A stretch of DNA of 64,000 nucleotides from Rhodanobacter sp. T12-5 (GCF_008329435.1 NZ_NPKN01000008.1:62001-126000), one strand, 5' to 3'. Numbered from the stretch's first letter, positions 52,218 to 62,105 are shown. Numbers and translations: made by a program. Notes: generated from the letters alone by a model not told the origin.

Positions 52218-55200
52218 ATGTCTATTCTCCGCTCGTTTACGGCTGCCTCGATCGGCTTGATCGCCACCGCATTTGGCCTGCTCGCGTTGCCGTCGGTAAC
52301 CACAGCGCAACCCGGGAAGGCGAGTGCGACAACCCAGTCCACCAAGCTGTACGGGGAAATGCATTGGAGGGGTATCGGACCGACTCGCGGCGGTCGTGCC
52401 CGCGCGTTGTCTGGCGTTCCCAGCCAGCCAAACGTGTTCTATGCAGGTTACGACAATGGTGGCGTCTGGCGTTCGACAGACTACGGCGCCAACTGGGTGC
52501 CACTGTTTGACGATCAGCCAACCAGCTCGATAGGGGCCATCGCGGTGGCACCTTCCGATCCCAACATCATTTACGTGGGAACTGGCGCGGGGATCATCCG
52601 TCCGGATCTCGCGGTAGGTGACGGAGTCTACAAATCGACCGACGCCGGCAAGACCTGGACCCACCTGGGTCTGCGCGACAGTCAGATGATTGCGAACATC
52701 GTGGTGGATCCCGGGAATCCCGACCGCCTGTTCGTCGCTGCCCTGGGTCATCCGTATGGGCCGAATCCGGAGCGCGGGATTTTCCGCTCCACCGATGGTG
52801 GCAAGACATTTACCAAGGTGCTGTACAAAAACGAGTATGTCAGTGGCAATGACGTGCGGATTGATGCGAGCAATCCGAACATTGTCTACGCCGCGTTGTG
52901 GCAGCAGCAGCAGAGTTATCTCGAAGGCGCCGAATTCGGCGGAACCGAAGGCGGGATCTTCAAGTCCACCGACGGCGGCAGCACGTGGAAGCAACTGAGC
53001 AACGGATTGCCCTCCGGCGTCATCGAAGCGAACCTCAGCCTCTCGTTGAGCGACCCGGGCACGATCTACGCGATGGTCGCCGGCACCGTCGGGAAAGTTG
53101 CCACGGCCAAGGAGGGTACGACGGGGACGGTCAATCTCTACAAGTCGACGGACGCTGGCGAGCATTGGTATCTTGCCGCACACGACCCGCACACGTCCGC
53201 CGCATCGCCGACTGCGACGGTGGATCCCCGCCCGACCATACGCATTGGTGGCGGTGATCTGCCGACGATAGCCGTCGATCCGAAAAATTCCAACGTTGTG
53301 TACAGCGACTCCACTGTACTCTGGCGCACCGAGGACGGTGGTGTGACCTGGAATGCCGTGCGCGGCGCTCCCGGCGGTGACGATTACCAGAACATCTGGA
53401 TCAATCCAAACGACACCAACATCATTTTCGTCGTCGCGGATCAAGGCGCCGTTGTCTCAGGAAATCGTGGGGTATCCTGGAGCAACTGGTACAACCAGTT
53501 GACGGCCGCGATGTATCACGTTTCGACCGACAACGCATTTCCCTATCGCGTCTGCGGTGGGCAGCAGGATTCCGGGTCGGCCTGTGTGGCCAGTCGTTCG
53601 ATGGACGGCAGGATCACCTTCCACGACTGGCATCCGGTGAATATCCAGGAATACGGCATTGCCGCCAGTGATCCGAGTGATCCCGATCTGGTCTTCGGCA
53701 GCCAGCGCAGCAACGTCTCCTTGTACAACCGCAAGACCGGCCAGACCACCGAGGTAGGTCCCGATGCCGAAGCACGCGGTACCAAATTCAACCGCAACGT
53801 GCGTACGATGCCCCTGCTCTGGTCACCGGTGGATCCGACGGTGCTGTACTACACCTCCAACGTGGTGTGGAAATCCACCGACAAGGCGCACAGTTGGACC
53901 CGGATCAGCCCTGACCTCGCCCGCCAGACCTGGAAGGCGCCCGCCACCACGGGAAAGTATGCGAGCGACGTCAAACCCGCGGCTGCAGGCAGCATCACTG
54001 CGCTCTCCGCTTCGCCGCGTGACGTCAACGTCCTGTGGGCGGGTACTGACGACGGTCAAATACAGGTGACGAGGGACGGCGGCGCCAAGTGGTCCAACGT
54101 GACCCCCGCCGCCATCAAGCCGTGGACGCGCATTTTCAACATCGAAGCCGGTCATTTCGACACGCAGACCGCCTACGCGGCGGCCAACACCATGCGAATC
54201 GACGACATGAATCCGCATCTGTGGCGCACCCGTGATGGCGGCAAGACGTGGACTGAAATCAACCACGGCATAGCACCGGGGGCGGTGACCAACACCATCC
54301 GCGAAGACCCGCGTAAGCCCGGGTTGTTGTACGCGGGCACCGATACGCAGGTCTGGGTCTCGTTCGACGATGGCGACAACTGGCAGTCGCTCCGGCTCGA
54401 CATGCCGGCAATATCGGTGCGCGACCTTGAACTGAAGGACGATGCTACCTGCATGTGTTCAGACCTGATCGCTGCCACCCACGGCCGCGGCTTCTACATC
54501 CTCGACGATGTCACTCCCCTGCGCCAGATGGCTGAAGCGCGCAGCGCCAAGGCAGCTTATCTGTTCAAGCCACAGACAGCGGTGCGCCTGCGCATGGGTA
54601 CCAACGATCCGACACCGTGGCCGCCGGAATTGCCGGCCGGTGAGAATCCGCCGAACGGCGCCATCCTCGACTATTACCTTGCTGCCGACATGAAGGGCCC
54701 CCTGACGATCGACATCCTGGATGGCGCAGGCAAGGTCGTGCGGACCTATTCGAGCGAACTCAAGCGCGATCCCGACCCCGCCGTGGATTCGGCTGCCTAC
54801 GACAAGGTCTGTCATGCCGGGCCGCACTCCCCCGACTGCTCCGTGCCGCTGTATTGGCCGGCCCGCATCCGCTCCATGCCGACCAGCGCCGGGATGCACC
54901 GCATCAGCTGGAACCTCCGCTATCAACCGCTGGCTGCGGAACGCCAGGAAGTCGACGCTACAGGTGCCGTGCCAAAGCGAAGCTCGCCGCCACCCAGTTC
55001 GCCGTGGGCTCCTGCCGGCCAGTACACGGTGCGTCTCACAGTCGACGGACAAAGCTACACGCAGCCACTGACGCTGCGCCTGGATCCGCGCGTCACCACC
55101 TCCGCGTCCGATCTGGCGCAGAACAACAAGTTGTCCATGGAGATGTACGAGCTCGCGCGCGACGCCCGCTTGGCATATGGGCAGGCACACGATCTCGGCC

Positions 55201-55607
55201 AGGAAATCGCGAAGCTGGGATCGGCTCAGGGCGCGCCCGCTGTTTCACTCAAGGCCAAGATCGATGCCCTGGCTCCGGACGAGAAGCGTGGGTTCCGTGG
55301 ATTCGGCAGGGGCTACCAGGCGGCAACGACGCTGAACGGCGTGAGCGATGCAGCACTTGCCGCGCTGATGTCGCTGCAATCTGCAGACACTGCACCCACC
55401 GCCGCGCAAACCGCGGCAACCGTGCGCGCCAAGGCCCAGGCGCAAGCGGTGATGGCGAAGTGGGATGAAGTGAAGACCAGGGAGCTCCCTGCATTCAACG
55501 CGACTCGCACCAGCACGGGTCAGCCTGCTCTCGCACTACCGCCGTTGAGGATGCCCGCGGCTCTGCCCAGTGACGAGAACGGCAACGAGAACGAGAACGA
55601 GGGATAG
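52218..55607 (+). CDS. VPS10/sortilin-like BNR-repeat exported protein D
   Basis: 1129 residues from the ATG at 52218, with a signal peptide (FTAASIGLIATAFGLLALPSVTTA). It is co-linear with copy A over its full length: EMHWRGIGPTRGGRARALSG, DNGGVWRSTDYGANW, QQQQSYLEGAEFGGTEGG, ASRSMDGRITFHDWH, MPTSAGMHRISWNLRYQPL and the ending ALPPLRMPAALPSDENGN. Asp-boxes recur at the same places. A Cys-containing stretch (KDDATCMCSDLIAATHGRGF) is shared with copy A only. It ends in a short Asn-Glu run encoded by an AACGAG repeat, absent from copy A. A and D are clearly a recent duplicate pair. Confidence 0.9.
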   Translation: MSILRSFTAASIGLIATAFGLLALPSVTTAQPGKASATTQSTKLYGEMHWRGIGPTRGGRARALSGVPSQPNVFYAGYDNGGVWRSTDYGANWVPLFDDQPTSSIGAIAVAPSDPNIIYVGTGAGIIRPDLAVGDGVYKSTDAGKTWTHLGLRDSQMIANIVVDPGNPDRLFVAALGHPYGPNPERGIFRSTDGGKTFTKVLYKNEYVSGNDVRIDASNPNIVYAALWQQQQSYLEGAEFGGTEGGIFKSTDGGSTWKQLSNGLPSGVIEANLSLSLSDPGTIYAMVAGTVGKVATAKEGTTGTVNLYKSTDAGEHWYLAAHDPHTSAASPTATVDPRPTIRIGGGDLPTIAVDPKNSNVVYSDSTVLWRTEDGGVTWNAVRGAPGGDDYQNIWINPNDTNIIFVVADQGAVVSGNRGVSWSNWYNQLTAAMYHVSTDNAFPYRVCGGQQDSGSACVASRSMDGRITFHDWHPVNIQEYGIAASDPSDPDLVFGSQRSNVSLYNRKTGQTTEVGPDAEARGTKFNRNVRTMPLLWSPVDPTVLYYTSNVVWKSTDKAHSWTRISPDLARQTWKAPATTGKYASDVKPAAAGSITALSASPRDVNVLWAGTDDGQIQVTRDGGAKWSNVTPAAIKPWTRIFNIEAGHFDTQTAYAAANTMRIDDMNPHLWRTRDGGKTWTEINHGIAPGAVTNTIREDPRKPGLLYAGTDTQVWVSFDDGDNWQSLRLDMPAISVRDLELKDDATCMCSDLIAATHGRGFYILDDVTPLRQMAEARSAKAAYLFKPQTAVRLRMGTNDPTPWPPELPAGENPPNGAILDYYLAADMKGPLTIDILDGAGKVVRTYSSELKRDPDPAVDSAAYDKVCHAGPHSPDCSVPLYWPARIRSMPTSAGMHRISWNLRYQPLAAERQEVDATGAVPKRSSPPPSSPWAPAGQYTVRLTVDGQSYTQPLTLRLDPRVTTSASDLAQNNKLSMEMYELARDARLAYGQAHDLGQEIAKLGSAQGAPAVSLKAKIDALAPDEKRGFRGFGRGYQAATTLNGVSDAALAALMSLQSADTAPTAAQTAATVRAKAQAQAVMAKWDEVKTRELPAFNATRTSTGQPALALPPLRMPAALPSDENGNENENEG

Positions 55608-55617
55608 AAAGCACCGG

Positions 55618-55651
55618 GCTCTGGCGCCGACGACGACGCCGGGGCCAGAGC
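55618..55651. terminator. Perfect 8-bp hairpin between convergent genes D and E
   Basis: GCTCTGGC (55618-55625) pairs with GCCAGAGC (55644-55651) around an 18-base, partly self-complementary loop (GCCG...CGGG), 11 bp after the stop of copy D. No T-run. The rest of the 360-bp convergent gap to 55967 shows nothing else. Confidence 0.65.
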
Positions 55652-55967
55652 GCGAGCCTGCAACAGACGCGGGAGATCTTCACCGGCCTCCCCGACAGAT
55701 GATGCAATACGGTTCGTCGCAAATAACTACCCGGAACGACCTTCGCGCAAAGGCTAATGCAACCGGAAGTCGGTGAAACCGAACTTCTTGAAAGCTGCCC
55801 TGGTCCGGCAAGGAGTCAGTTCACGCTCCAAGTACGTTCGAGGTGCGCACAAAGCACCAATTCCACGCGACATCCACCATGAGTCGGGATCCCAGCGTTC
55901 CCGTGTACTCGAGGGCTCCCCGAGACACCTGCTTCCGGGAGGCCCGTCGACCGTACCAGCGCGCTTC

Positions 55968-58900
55968 CTACTGAACCTGCACCGGCGCATCCGGCATCCG
56001 CTCATCCGGACCATTCGCAATGGCTACCACCGGCAACTGACTTGCCTGCAGCTTCGCGTTTAGCGCTTTCATGTCATGCGACTTGAGGTATTGCCAACGC
56101 TGGGCTACGGACTTCATGGACTGATCGTACTCATCGTATTCCTCGTAGAGCTGCGCGGTCGGCGCGTTGGCCGACATCACGTTGATCTCGTTGGACAAAT
56201 AGGCGATGCGCTCATTCAGCCGAACGGGATAGTTGAGCAGCCCCACACCGGTCTTCGCCTTGTATTGATACAGCTCACCTTGCAGCGCGAGTGCTTTTGC
56301 GTCCAGACCGGCAAGCAGCTTCTGCAGGCTCGTGCTCGCGCTCGCCTTCTTCTCCAAGGTCTTCAACTGCTGGCGTACGTCAAGAACCTGGTTGATGACG
56401 GCATGATTCTGCCACAGCAGATTCTGTGCCTTGTTGCCCAGGTTGAACTGTTTGACGAGATCAGCCTGCGTGGCACTGGAGCGCGGGTCGTTTTTTACGG
56501 TCAACGTCTGCCGATAAGTGTTGCCACCCACCGCGAGAACGACCTTGTAAATGCCTGGCAAGACATACGCCCCATTAGGCCCCCGGCCCTCGTTGTAAGC
56601 CACCATGTCATGAATCGGCGGTGCCGCGGGGAAGCTCAGATCCCACACAAACCGGTTGATGCCGCGATGACCCGTCAGCATGGTGTCTCCAACGGGACTG
56701 CGCATGAAACCACCCTTGTTCGACTTCCATGAGGCGTCGTCGACATTGTTGAACGAATTGACCAGATTGCCGGCGGAATCGTAGATCGTCAGGGTGATTT
56801 TGCCGGTCGGCTTGTCCTTCAAGTAGTAGGAAATCACATCGTTGGGAGGATTCTTGCCCACCTGGTTTCCCACCGAGGCGCGCCGGCCAGCTTGCATGCG
56901 CAGGATGAATGCCGGCGCGGATTTGAACAGGTGGGCCGGACTCTGCATGACTTCCGCGCTCATCTCACGCAGCGCGGATATGTCGTCCATGCCCCAGGCC
57001 GAACGCCCGTGGGTTGCCACCAGGAGGTCAGCGCCCTTGATCGCGATGTCGCGTACTTCGGCGGTGGGCAGATTCAGCTGCAGTGACTGCCACTGCTGCC
57101 CGCCGTTGAATGACACAGCTATGCCATTGGCCGTACCGGCGAACAGCAGATCCTTGTTCACCGTGTCCTGCCTGACCACATAGACATAGTTGGGCGCGGC
57201 AAGGCCATCGACGATGCTCGACCAGGTTGCGCCGAAGTCATGGGTCACGAAGACATAAGGCGTACTGTCACCCATTTTGTGCTTGTCGACGGCGACAAAG
57301 GCAGTGCCTGGGTCGAAATGCGATGCCTCGATGGCATTGACGCGACCCCACTCCGGCATCTTCGGCGGCGTGATTTTCTTGTAGGTCTTGCCGGCATCAA
57401 GCGTCAACCAGACCAATCCATCGTCGGTTCCCAGCCAGATTTCACCTTTGCGCAGTGGCGACGGCGCAATCGCGTAGATCACGTCGTAGTATTCGACGCT
57501 CGCATTGTCCTGGGTAATGGGACCGCCGGATGATTGCTGCTTGGACTTGTCATTGCGGGTCAGATCCTTGCTGATGACGGTCCAGCTCTTGCCGCTGTCC
57601 TTGCTCGCCATGAGGTACTGCGAGCCCAGGTACAGCGGATGCGAATCCTCCCCGTCCCAAGACGCAAACGCAAACGGATCAGTCCAGGTAAAGCGGTACT
57701 TCACGTCCTTCGCGGCGTATCCACTGTTCGCATTCGACCACGGCGCAATGTCCTGTATCGTCTCGGTACGCATGCTGTAACGCGTCAAGCCGCCCGAATA
57801 TCCTCCTTCAACAATGTAATCGGGATCATTTGGGTCGGCGAACACGTATCCTGACTCGCCATCATCGCCGCCAACAACAAAAACATCCTTGGCGGAAATG
57901 CCGCCCAGGCCACGGCTTGCCGTGCCAAACGCACATCCGGACGGACAATCCTGAATAGACGCATAGATGTTGTAAGGAAAACGATCATCCGTCGAAATGT
58001 GATAAAGCTGGCCAATGGGCAGGTTGTAGTACTTGCCCCAGGTCTTGCCACCATCCACGCTCGTGACGACGCCCTGGTCATGGCCCTGGATCATCAGATC
58101 GGGGTGCAAAGGGTTCATCCAGAACGCGTGATTGTCGCCCCCGGGAAGCACAACCGCGTTCCAGGTGCCTCCGCCGTCAGTGGATTTGAAGAACCCGGTA
58201 TTCGTCGCGTACAGGGTGTTCGCGTTCGTCGGGTCGGCAAACACGTTGGTGAAATACCACGCGCGTCCACGAATGCGCTGGTCGGCGCTGATCAGTTTCC
58301 AGTCCGCACCGGCGTTGTCCGAGCGAAACAGACCGCCGTCCGCGGCCTCGATGAGCGCATAGACGACCTGTCCATGCGAGTTCCCGCCCGCCACGGCAAC
58401 ACCGATTTTCCCCAGGACACCCGAGGGCAGGCCGTGGCCTTGCAGGCGGACCCAGGTCTTGCCCTGGTCCGTCGACTTGAACAATCCGTCGCCTTCACCG
58501 CCGCTCGACATGTGCCAAGGCTTGCGGTACATCGTCCACATACCTGCGTACACCACCGACGCATCCGAGGGGTCCATCGACAGGTCGATGCCGCCGGTCT
58601 GATCATTCACATACAGCGTCTTGTCCCAGGTCTTTCCGCCATCGGTGGAGCGGAAGATGCCGCGATCCTTGCTCGGGCTGTAGATGCGCCCGAGCGCCGC
58701 CACCATCACCACGTTCGGATCTTTTGGGTCCACCACAATCTTGGCGATATGTCGCGTGTTCTTCAGACCCATGTTGGTCCAGTGCTTGCCCCCATCGGTT
58801 GACTTGTATACGCCATCGCCAAAAGTGGCGTCGCTGCGCGGGTCCGCCTCACCCGTGCCGACATAGACAATATTCGGGTCGGAGGGGGCCACCGCGATGG

Positions 58901-59192
58901 CACCGATGGAGGACACCGGTTCGTGATTGAAAATCGGCTCCCAGGACAAACCGGAGTTGGTTGTTTTCCAGACCCCGCCGTTGGCGCTGCCAAAGTAGAA
59001 CGTGCGCGGTTGGGTCGGAACACCGGCTACCGCCAGGACGCGGCCGCCATCAAAAGGGCCTATCAGTCGCCAGCTCATGTGGGCATACATGTCGGGCGCC
59101 ACGGTTTGCGCCGCGGCACTGACGAAAATCATGAGGAGCAAAACGCCGACGCCAGACAGGGCTCTCGCTCTGGCGGTAATGTTCAAGACCAT
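55968..59192 (-). CDS. VPS10/sortilin-like BNR-repeat exported protein E
   Basis: 1074 residues; AGGGGA lies before the ATG. Signal peptide: GVGVLLLMIFVSAAAQ. Shared opening MSWRLIGPFDGGRVLAVAGVP and SANGGVWKTTNSGLSW; Asp-boxes KSTDGGKHW, RSTDGGKTW, KSTDQGKTW, RSDNAGADW, KSTDGGGTW and VDGGKTW. The exit reads LLVATHGRSAWGMDD. The C-terminus is the longest helical tail of the set (LAGLDAKALALQGELYQYKA...YEEYDEYDQSMKSVAQRWQYL). It is the most divergent of the five. Its promoter must lie in the 376-bp region upstream. The five-member set is discussed under findings. Confidence 0.9.
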   Translation of the reverse strand: MVLNITARARALSGVGVLLLMIFVSAAAQTVAPDMYAHMSWRLIGPFDGGRVLAVAGVPTQPRTFYFGSANGGVWKTTNSGLSWEPIFNHEPVSSIGAIAVAPSDPNIVYVGTGEADPRSDATFGDGVYKSTDGGKHWTNMGLKNTRHIAKIVVDPKDPNVVMVAALGRIYSPSKDRGIFRSTDGGKTWDKTLYVNDQTGGIDLSMDPSDASVVYAGMWTMYRKPWHMSSGGEGDGLFKSTDQGKTWVRLQGHGLPSGVLGKIGVAVAGGNSHGQVVYALIEAADGGLFRSDNAGADWKLISADQRIRGRAWYFTNVFADPTNANTLYATNTGFFKSTDGGGTWNAVVLPGGDNHAFWMNPLHPDLMIQGHDQGVVTSVDGGKTWGKYYNLPIGQLYHISTDDRFPYNIYASIQDCPSGCAFGTASRGLGGISAKDVFVVGGDDGESGYVFADPNDPDYIVEGGYSGGLTRYSMRTETIQDIAPWSNANSGYAAKDVKYRFTWTDPFAFASWDGEDSHPLYLGSQYLMASKDSGKSWTVISKDLTRNDKSKQQSSGGPITQDNASVEYYDVIYAIAPSPLRKGEIWLGTDDGLVWLTLDAGKTYKKITPPKMPEWGRVNAIEASHFDPGTAFVAVDKHKMGDSTPYVFVTHDFGATWSSIVDGLAAPNYVYVVRQDTVNKDLLFAGTANGIAVSFNGGQQWQSLQLNLPTAEVRDIAIKGADLLVATHGRSAWGMDDISALREMSAEVMQSPAHLFKSAPAFILRMQAGRRASVGNQVGKNPPNDVISYYLKDKPTGKITLTIYDSAGNLVNSFNNVDDASWKSNKGGFMRSPVGDTMLTGHRGINRFVWDLSFPAAPPIHDMVAYNEGRGPNGAYVLPGIYKVVLAVGGNTYRQTLTVKNDPRSSATQADLVKQFNLGNKAQNLLWQNHAVINQVLDVRQQLKTLEKKASASTSLQKLLAGLDAKALALQGELYQYKAKTGVGLLNYPVRLNERIAYLSNEINVMSANAPTAQLYEEYDEYDQSMKSVAQRWQYLKSHDMKALNAKLQASQLPVVAIANGPDERMPDAPVQVQ

Positions 59193-59568
59193 GATCGTTC
59201 CCCTGCGCTAGTGTCTGTGCCAATGCAGAACTTGGTTCGGTGCATCAATCGACCGCGAACCCGAGTCAAACCAACCGTTTGGTTTTTTGCCAAACCCGGT
59301 TTTTGAACTCCGAATTTTATTGTTTGAGGAAGACGCGGCCGCCGCAATCTCTGGCCACATTGGTCAAGACCCAATCCCCCGTTGATATTACGCAGCACGC
59401 CGGATGGATGCAAAGCGCGCAAGGCGTGCGCGCCAAAATGGCGCCCGAGTCGAGCAAGTGAATCGTAGCCTTAAGACCCAAGCCTGTGAAATTGATTCAC
59501 ATCCATTCGATTTTCGGCAGGGTCCATCGCGGCGGAAGGCGAAGTCTCCGTGCGATGGTCCGCGAGGG
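59193..59568. other. Intergenic region with inverted repeat upstream of copy E
   Basis: No gene supported. The inverted repeat AAACCAA (59268-59274)/TTGGTTT (59279-59285) with a 4-base spacer lies in an AT-rich patch about 80 bp upstream of the copy E start, so it could be an operator or part of its promoter; T-rich sequence follows it. The region also ends the leftward 2OG oxygenase gene's neighbourhood to the right. Confidence 0.4.
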
Positions 59569-60129
59569 TCAGCTGACAGCCGGCTGCAGCTTGAAGGCCA
59601 GCGTGTAGCGCGGGGCGTAACAGATCCTGTTGGGTGGCCGCCCTACGTGCGGGATGCCGCCGTCGAACACTACCAACCGGCCGGGTTTGGGCGTGACCAC
59701 AACCTCGGCGTCCATTTGCGAGTTGTAGAATAACGTCTCACCGCCCCATTCGGCATTCCACTCGGGAGCGATATACCACAAGGCAGTCAGCCCTTTCTCG
59801 CCAGGTTGGATATCGGTGTGAATGAATAGCATGTCGCCGTAGGCAGCGTGGTTGCAGTAGCTGCGGCAGACCCGGTAATCAGCACCATCTTCGAAATCGC
59901 GCACAGCCTGCAGGGTCGGCTGATAAACCATCAATTGCGGTGCGGTTTCCAATGGAATGTTCAATTCCCAGTGGCGAAACCCGGCGGTATCAGCGCGAGC
60001 GACTTCATCCCGAACGAAGTTGGCGCCCATGAACGCGTCAGTGAGCTGCTTGACGTGCGGCAACGCCACCAAGCCGTCATACACACGGATCGGGCGGCCT
60101 TCGACCAGCACGGATCGAGTCATTGGCAT
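59569..60129 (-). CDS. Fe(II)/2-oxoglutarate-dependent oxygenase
   Basis: 186 residues, a stand-alone double-stranded beta-helix oxygenase of the prolyl-4-hydroxylase-like (2OG-FeII_Oxy_3) type. Iron ligands His104 and Asp106 in LFIHTDIQ and His161 in GIPHVGRPP; Arg174 in PRYTLAFKL is placed to bind 2-oxoglutarate. Other family stretches are GLTALWYIAPEWNAEWGGETLFY and VTPKPGRLVVFDGG. No signal peptide, so cytosolic. It hydroxylates an unknown substrate. It is 137 bp from the TPR-sulfotransferase gene on the same strand, a pairing I recall from other Xanthomonadales. Confidence 0.87.
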   Translation of the reverse strand: MPMTRSVLVEGRPIRVYDGLVALPHVKQLTDAFMGANFVRDEVARADTAGFRHWELNIPLETAPQLMVYQPTLQAVRDFEDGADYRVCRSYCNHAAYGDMLFIHTDIQPGEKGLTALWYIAPEWNAEWGGETLFYNSQMDAEVVVTPKPGRLVVFDGGIPHVGRPPNRICYAPRYTLAFKLQPAVS

Positions 60130-60266
60130 GGCAATGCTTCCCGGATACTGAAAAGAGAATAGGTGGGCCCTGCGGCACGATCAAGCATTGTTCTTTTGAC
60201 CCGGTATCCTCCCATGCGCCGCCCCTGATCTTGAGCCCGCGCTTGCTCCGATAATGCCGCAGACGA

Positions 60267-62105
60267 TCACTTGTGGGGTGTCGGCCCGCTGTCGTAACCC
60301 CAGTGGGCCAGCATGGGCTGCAGGATCGGAAGGACCGGTTCGAAATAGCGCGCGTAGTGCCGCCAGTGGTCCACGCCCTTGGCGCTGATCGGCTCGATCA
60401 CCTGGGTGTAACTTGGCGTGCGGATGTGGCCCTTCTGCCGCGCACGCTCGGCGAATCCCAGCATCGCTTCAGCATCGCCGAGCTCGAGAAATGCCGCGAT
60501 CTTGGCCGTCTGAGCCGGAGGATCGGCGACCAGATCTTCATAGCGCGAAACAAACACATCGGGGTGGAACAGCGCTGCATGATGCAACCAGTTGTTCATC
60601 GCGGCCACGTAGGCGTGGGCAAGATTCTCCAGCGACCTGCAGGCGGCGACCAACGGTGCGGAACGGAAATTCTGCAGGTAGCAACTGAGGATGACGTCGC
60701 ACGGATGACGCACGACGAGGATGAATTTCGCCTGCGGAAAAATGCGGTGGATCATCGGCAGCCAGGACATGTTCAGCGGATTCTTGTCCACCAGCCGCGT
60801 ACCCCACTGCCGCGCCACTTTCCCGCAGGCCAGGACGACATAACCCTTGCGCAGTTCATCACAATCGCTTTGTACGAGCTTGTGCAGGTCCCGCGGAACC
60901 TCCAGGCCAACGCTTTCCAATTGACCGGCCAGGATGTTCAGGAACGGGCGCTCGTCCATCGACTGCAGATCCGGGTGCGCATCCAGCATCTGCTCGAGGA
61001 GCGTGGTGCCCGAGCGGGGGAATCCCACCACGAATACCGGCGACTGGCTGCGGTCGGGCGCCTTCAACTCCGGCCAACCGCGATAGTCGTCCTCACTCAC
61101 GCGATCGTCGACGTGTGGCAGCAGCGGTGCATCCGCTTCCAGCAGGTACGGATTGGACAAACGCAGTTGCCGGATCTGGATGGCATGTGCCGTCTCCAGC
61201 GCCCGCATGGTCGCTGCTGCATCACCGAGCCGATCGCAGGCGCTGGCCAGCGCGAAATAATATGCGTCATGGGCTTCATGGCCAGGGCCAACCTTTTCGA
61301 GCAGCGCGCGCGCGGAAGCGTATGACCCCCGGCGCATGGCAAGCTGGGCCTGCTGGCTTTCCACTTCGCGGCCGATGCCGGGATCGGCGTCAATCGGTAA
61401 CGTTGCAAGCACCGCTTGCAACTTGGCCTGTGCCTGGCCCAGCCGATTGACACGTTCGTATACCCTCGCCAGCAATAGTTGCGCGGACCAATCGTCGGGC
61501 GTACGTCCCACCAGGTCCTCCAGCAGTTCAATACTGTCACCGAGTTCGCCGACCTGGACCAGCAGCTTGGCCAACTCCCCCAGCAGATCGTCTGAAAGGG
61601 GCAACCATTCGCGCCACGTTTGCAGCAACTCATCGGCTCGGTGATCCCGACAGGCCAGGCACGCCCGCGCTGCGTGGAGGCGGATCACGACGGAATCGGG
61701 TGCCAGCTCGTGCGCGCGCATCAAGGTAGTCTGCGCAGCCATCGGCTTGCCGTTTTGAAGCTGCAGAAGGCCAAGCTCCTCCAGCCTCTCGGGATCGCCA
61801 GGCGCGAAGTGAACTGCAGTTTCCGCCGCCCTCTCCGCAGTTTCCCGGTCGCCGACGCGATCCAGCGCCGAGGCATAGTTGGACCAGTGCACGCTATCCT
61901 CGGGGCACAACTCGACGAGACGGGCAAAAATCCCCACCGCATCGCGTTGCCGCCCCTGTCGATGCAGACCGAGCCCGAGCAAAAGCAAAATGTCGGGTTC
62001 ATCGGGGGCTAGTTCCAGCGCGGTACGGCAGCGGTGTTCCGCGGCGACCAGATCACCAGATTGCAAGGCAGCCACAATGGGGGGAATCAGAATGTCATCG
62101 GCCAT
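60267..62105 (-). CDS. TPR-repeat sulfotransferase
   Basis: 612 residues from the ATG at 62105 (MADDILIPP); an ATG at 62114 is also possible. Residues about 1-330 are tetratricopeptide-type helical repeats (AEHRCRTALELAPDEPDILLLLGLGL and similar). The C-terminal sulfotransferase domain has the 5'-phosphosulfate loop VVGFPRSGTTLLEQML, the 3'-phosphate region VVRHPCDVILSCYLQNF, and DKNPLNMSWLPMIHRIFP between. It transfers sulfate from PAPS to an unknown acceptor, probably a protein or glycan recognised through the TPR part. It is divergent from the TPR-2OG gene, with 278 bp between. Confidence 0.9.
   Translation of the reverse strand: MADDILIPPIVAALQSGDLVAAEHRCRTALELAPDEPDILLLLGLGLHRQGRQRDAVGIFARLVELCPEDSVHWSNYASALDRVGDRETAERAAETAVHFAPGDPERLEELGLLQLQNGKPMAAQTTLMRAHELAPDSVVIRLHAARACLACRDHRADELLQTWREWLPLSDDLLGELAKLLVQVGELGDSIELLEDLVGRTPDDWSAQLLLARVYERVNRLGQAQAKLQAVLATLPIDADPGIGREVESQQAQLAMRRGSYASARALLEKVGPGHEAHDAYYFALASACDRLGDAAATMRALETAHAIQIRQLRLSNPYLLEADAPLLPHVDDRVSEDDYRGWPELKAPDRSQSPVFVVGFPRSGTTLLEQMLDAHPDLQSMDERPFLNILAGQLESVGLEVPRDLHKLVQSDCDELRKGYVVLACGKVARQWGTRLVDKNPLNMSWLPMIHRIFPQAKFILVVRHPCDVILSCYLQNFRSAPLVAACRSLENLAHAYVAAMNNWLHHAALFHPDVFVSRYEDLVADPPAQTAKIAAFLELGDAEAMLGFAERARQKGHIRTPSYTQVIEPISAKGVDHWRHYARYFEPVLPILQPMLAHWGYDSGPTPHK

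Noticed and set aside
28318-59192. Calling the five sortilin-like proteins sialidases or glycoside hydrolases
   Set aside because: Asp-boxes are structural, not catalytic; no Arg-triad/Tyr-Glu sialidase site could be recognised.
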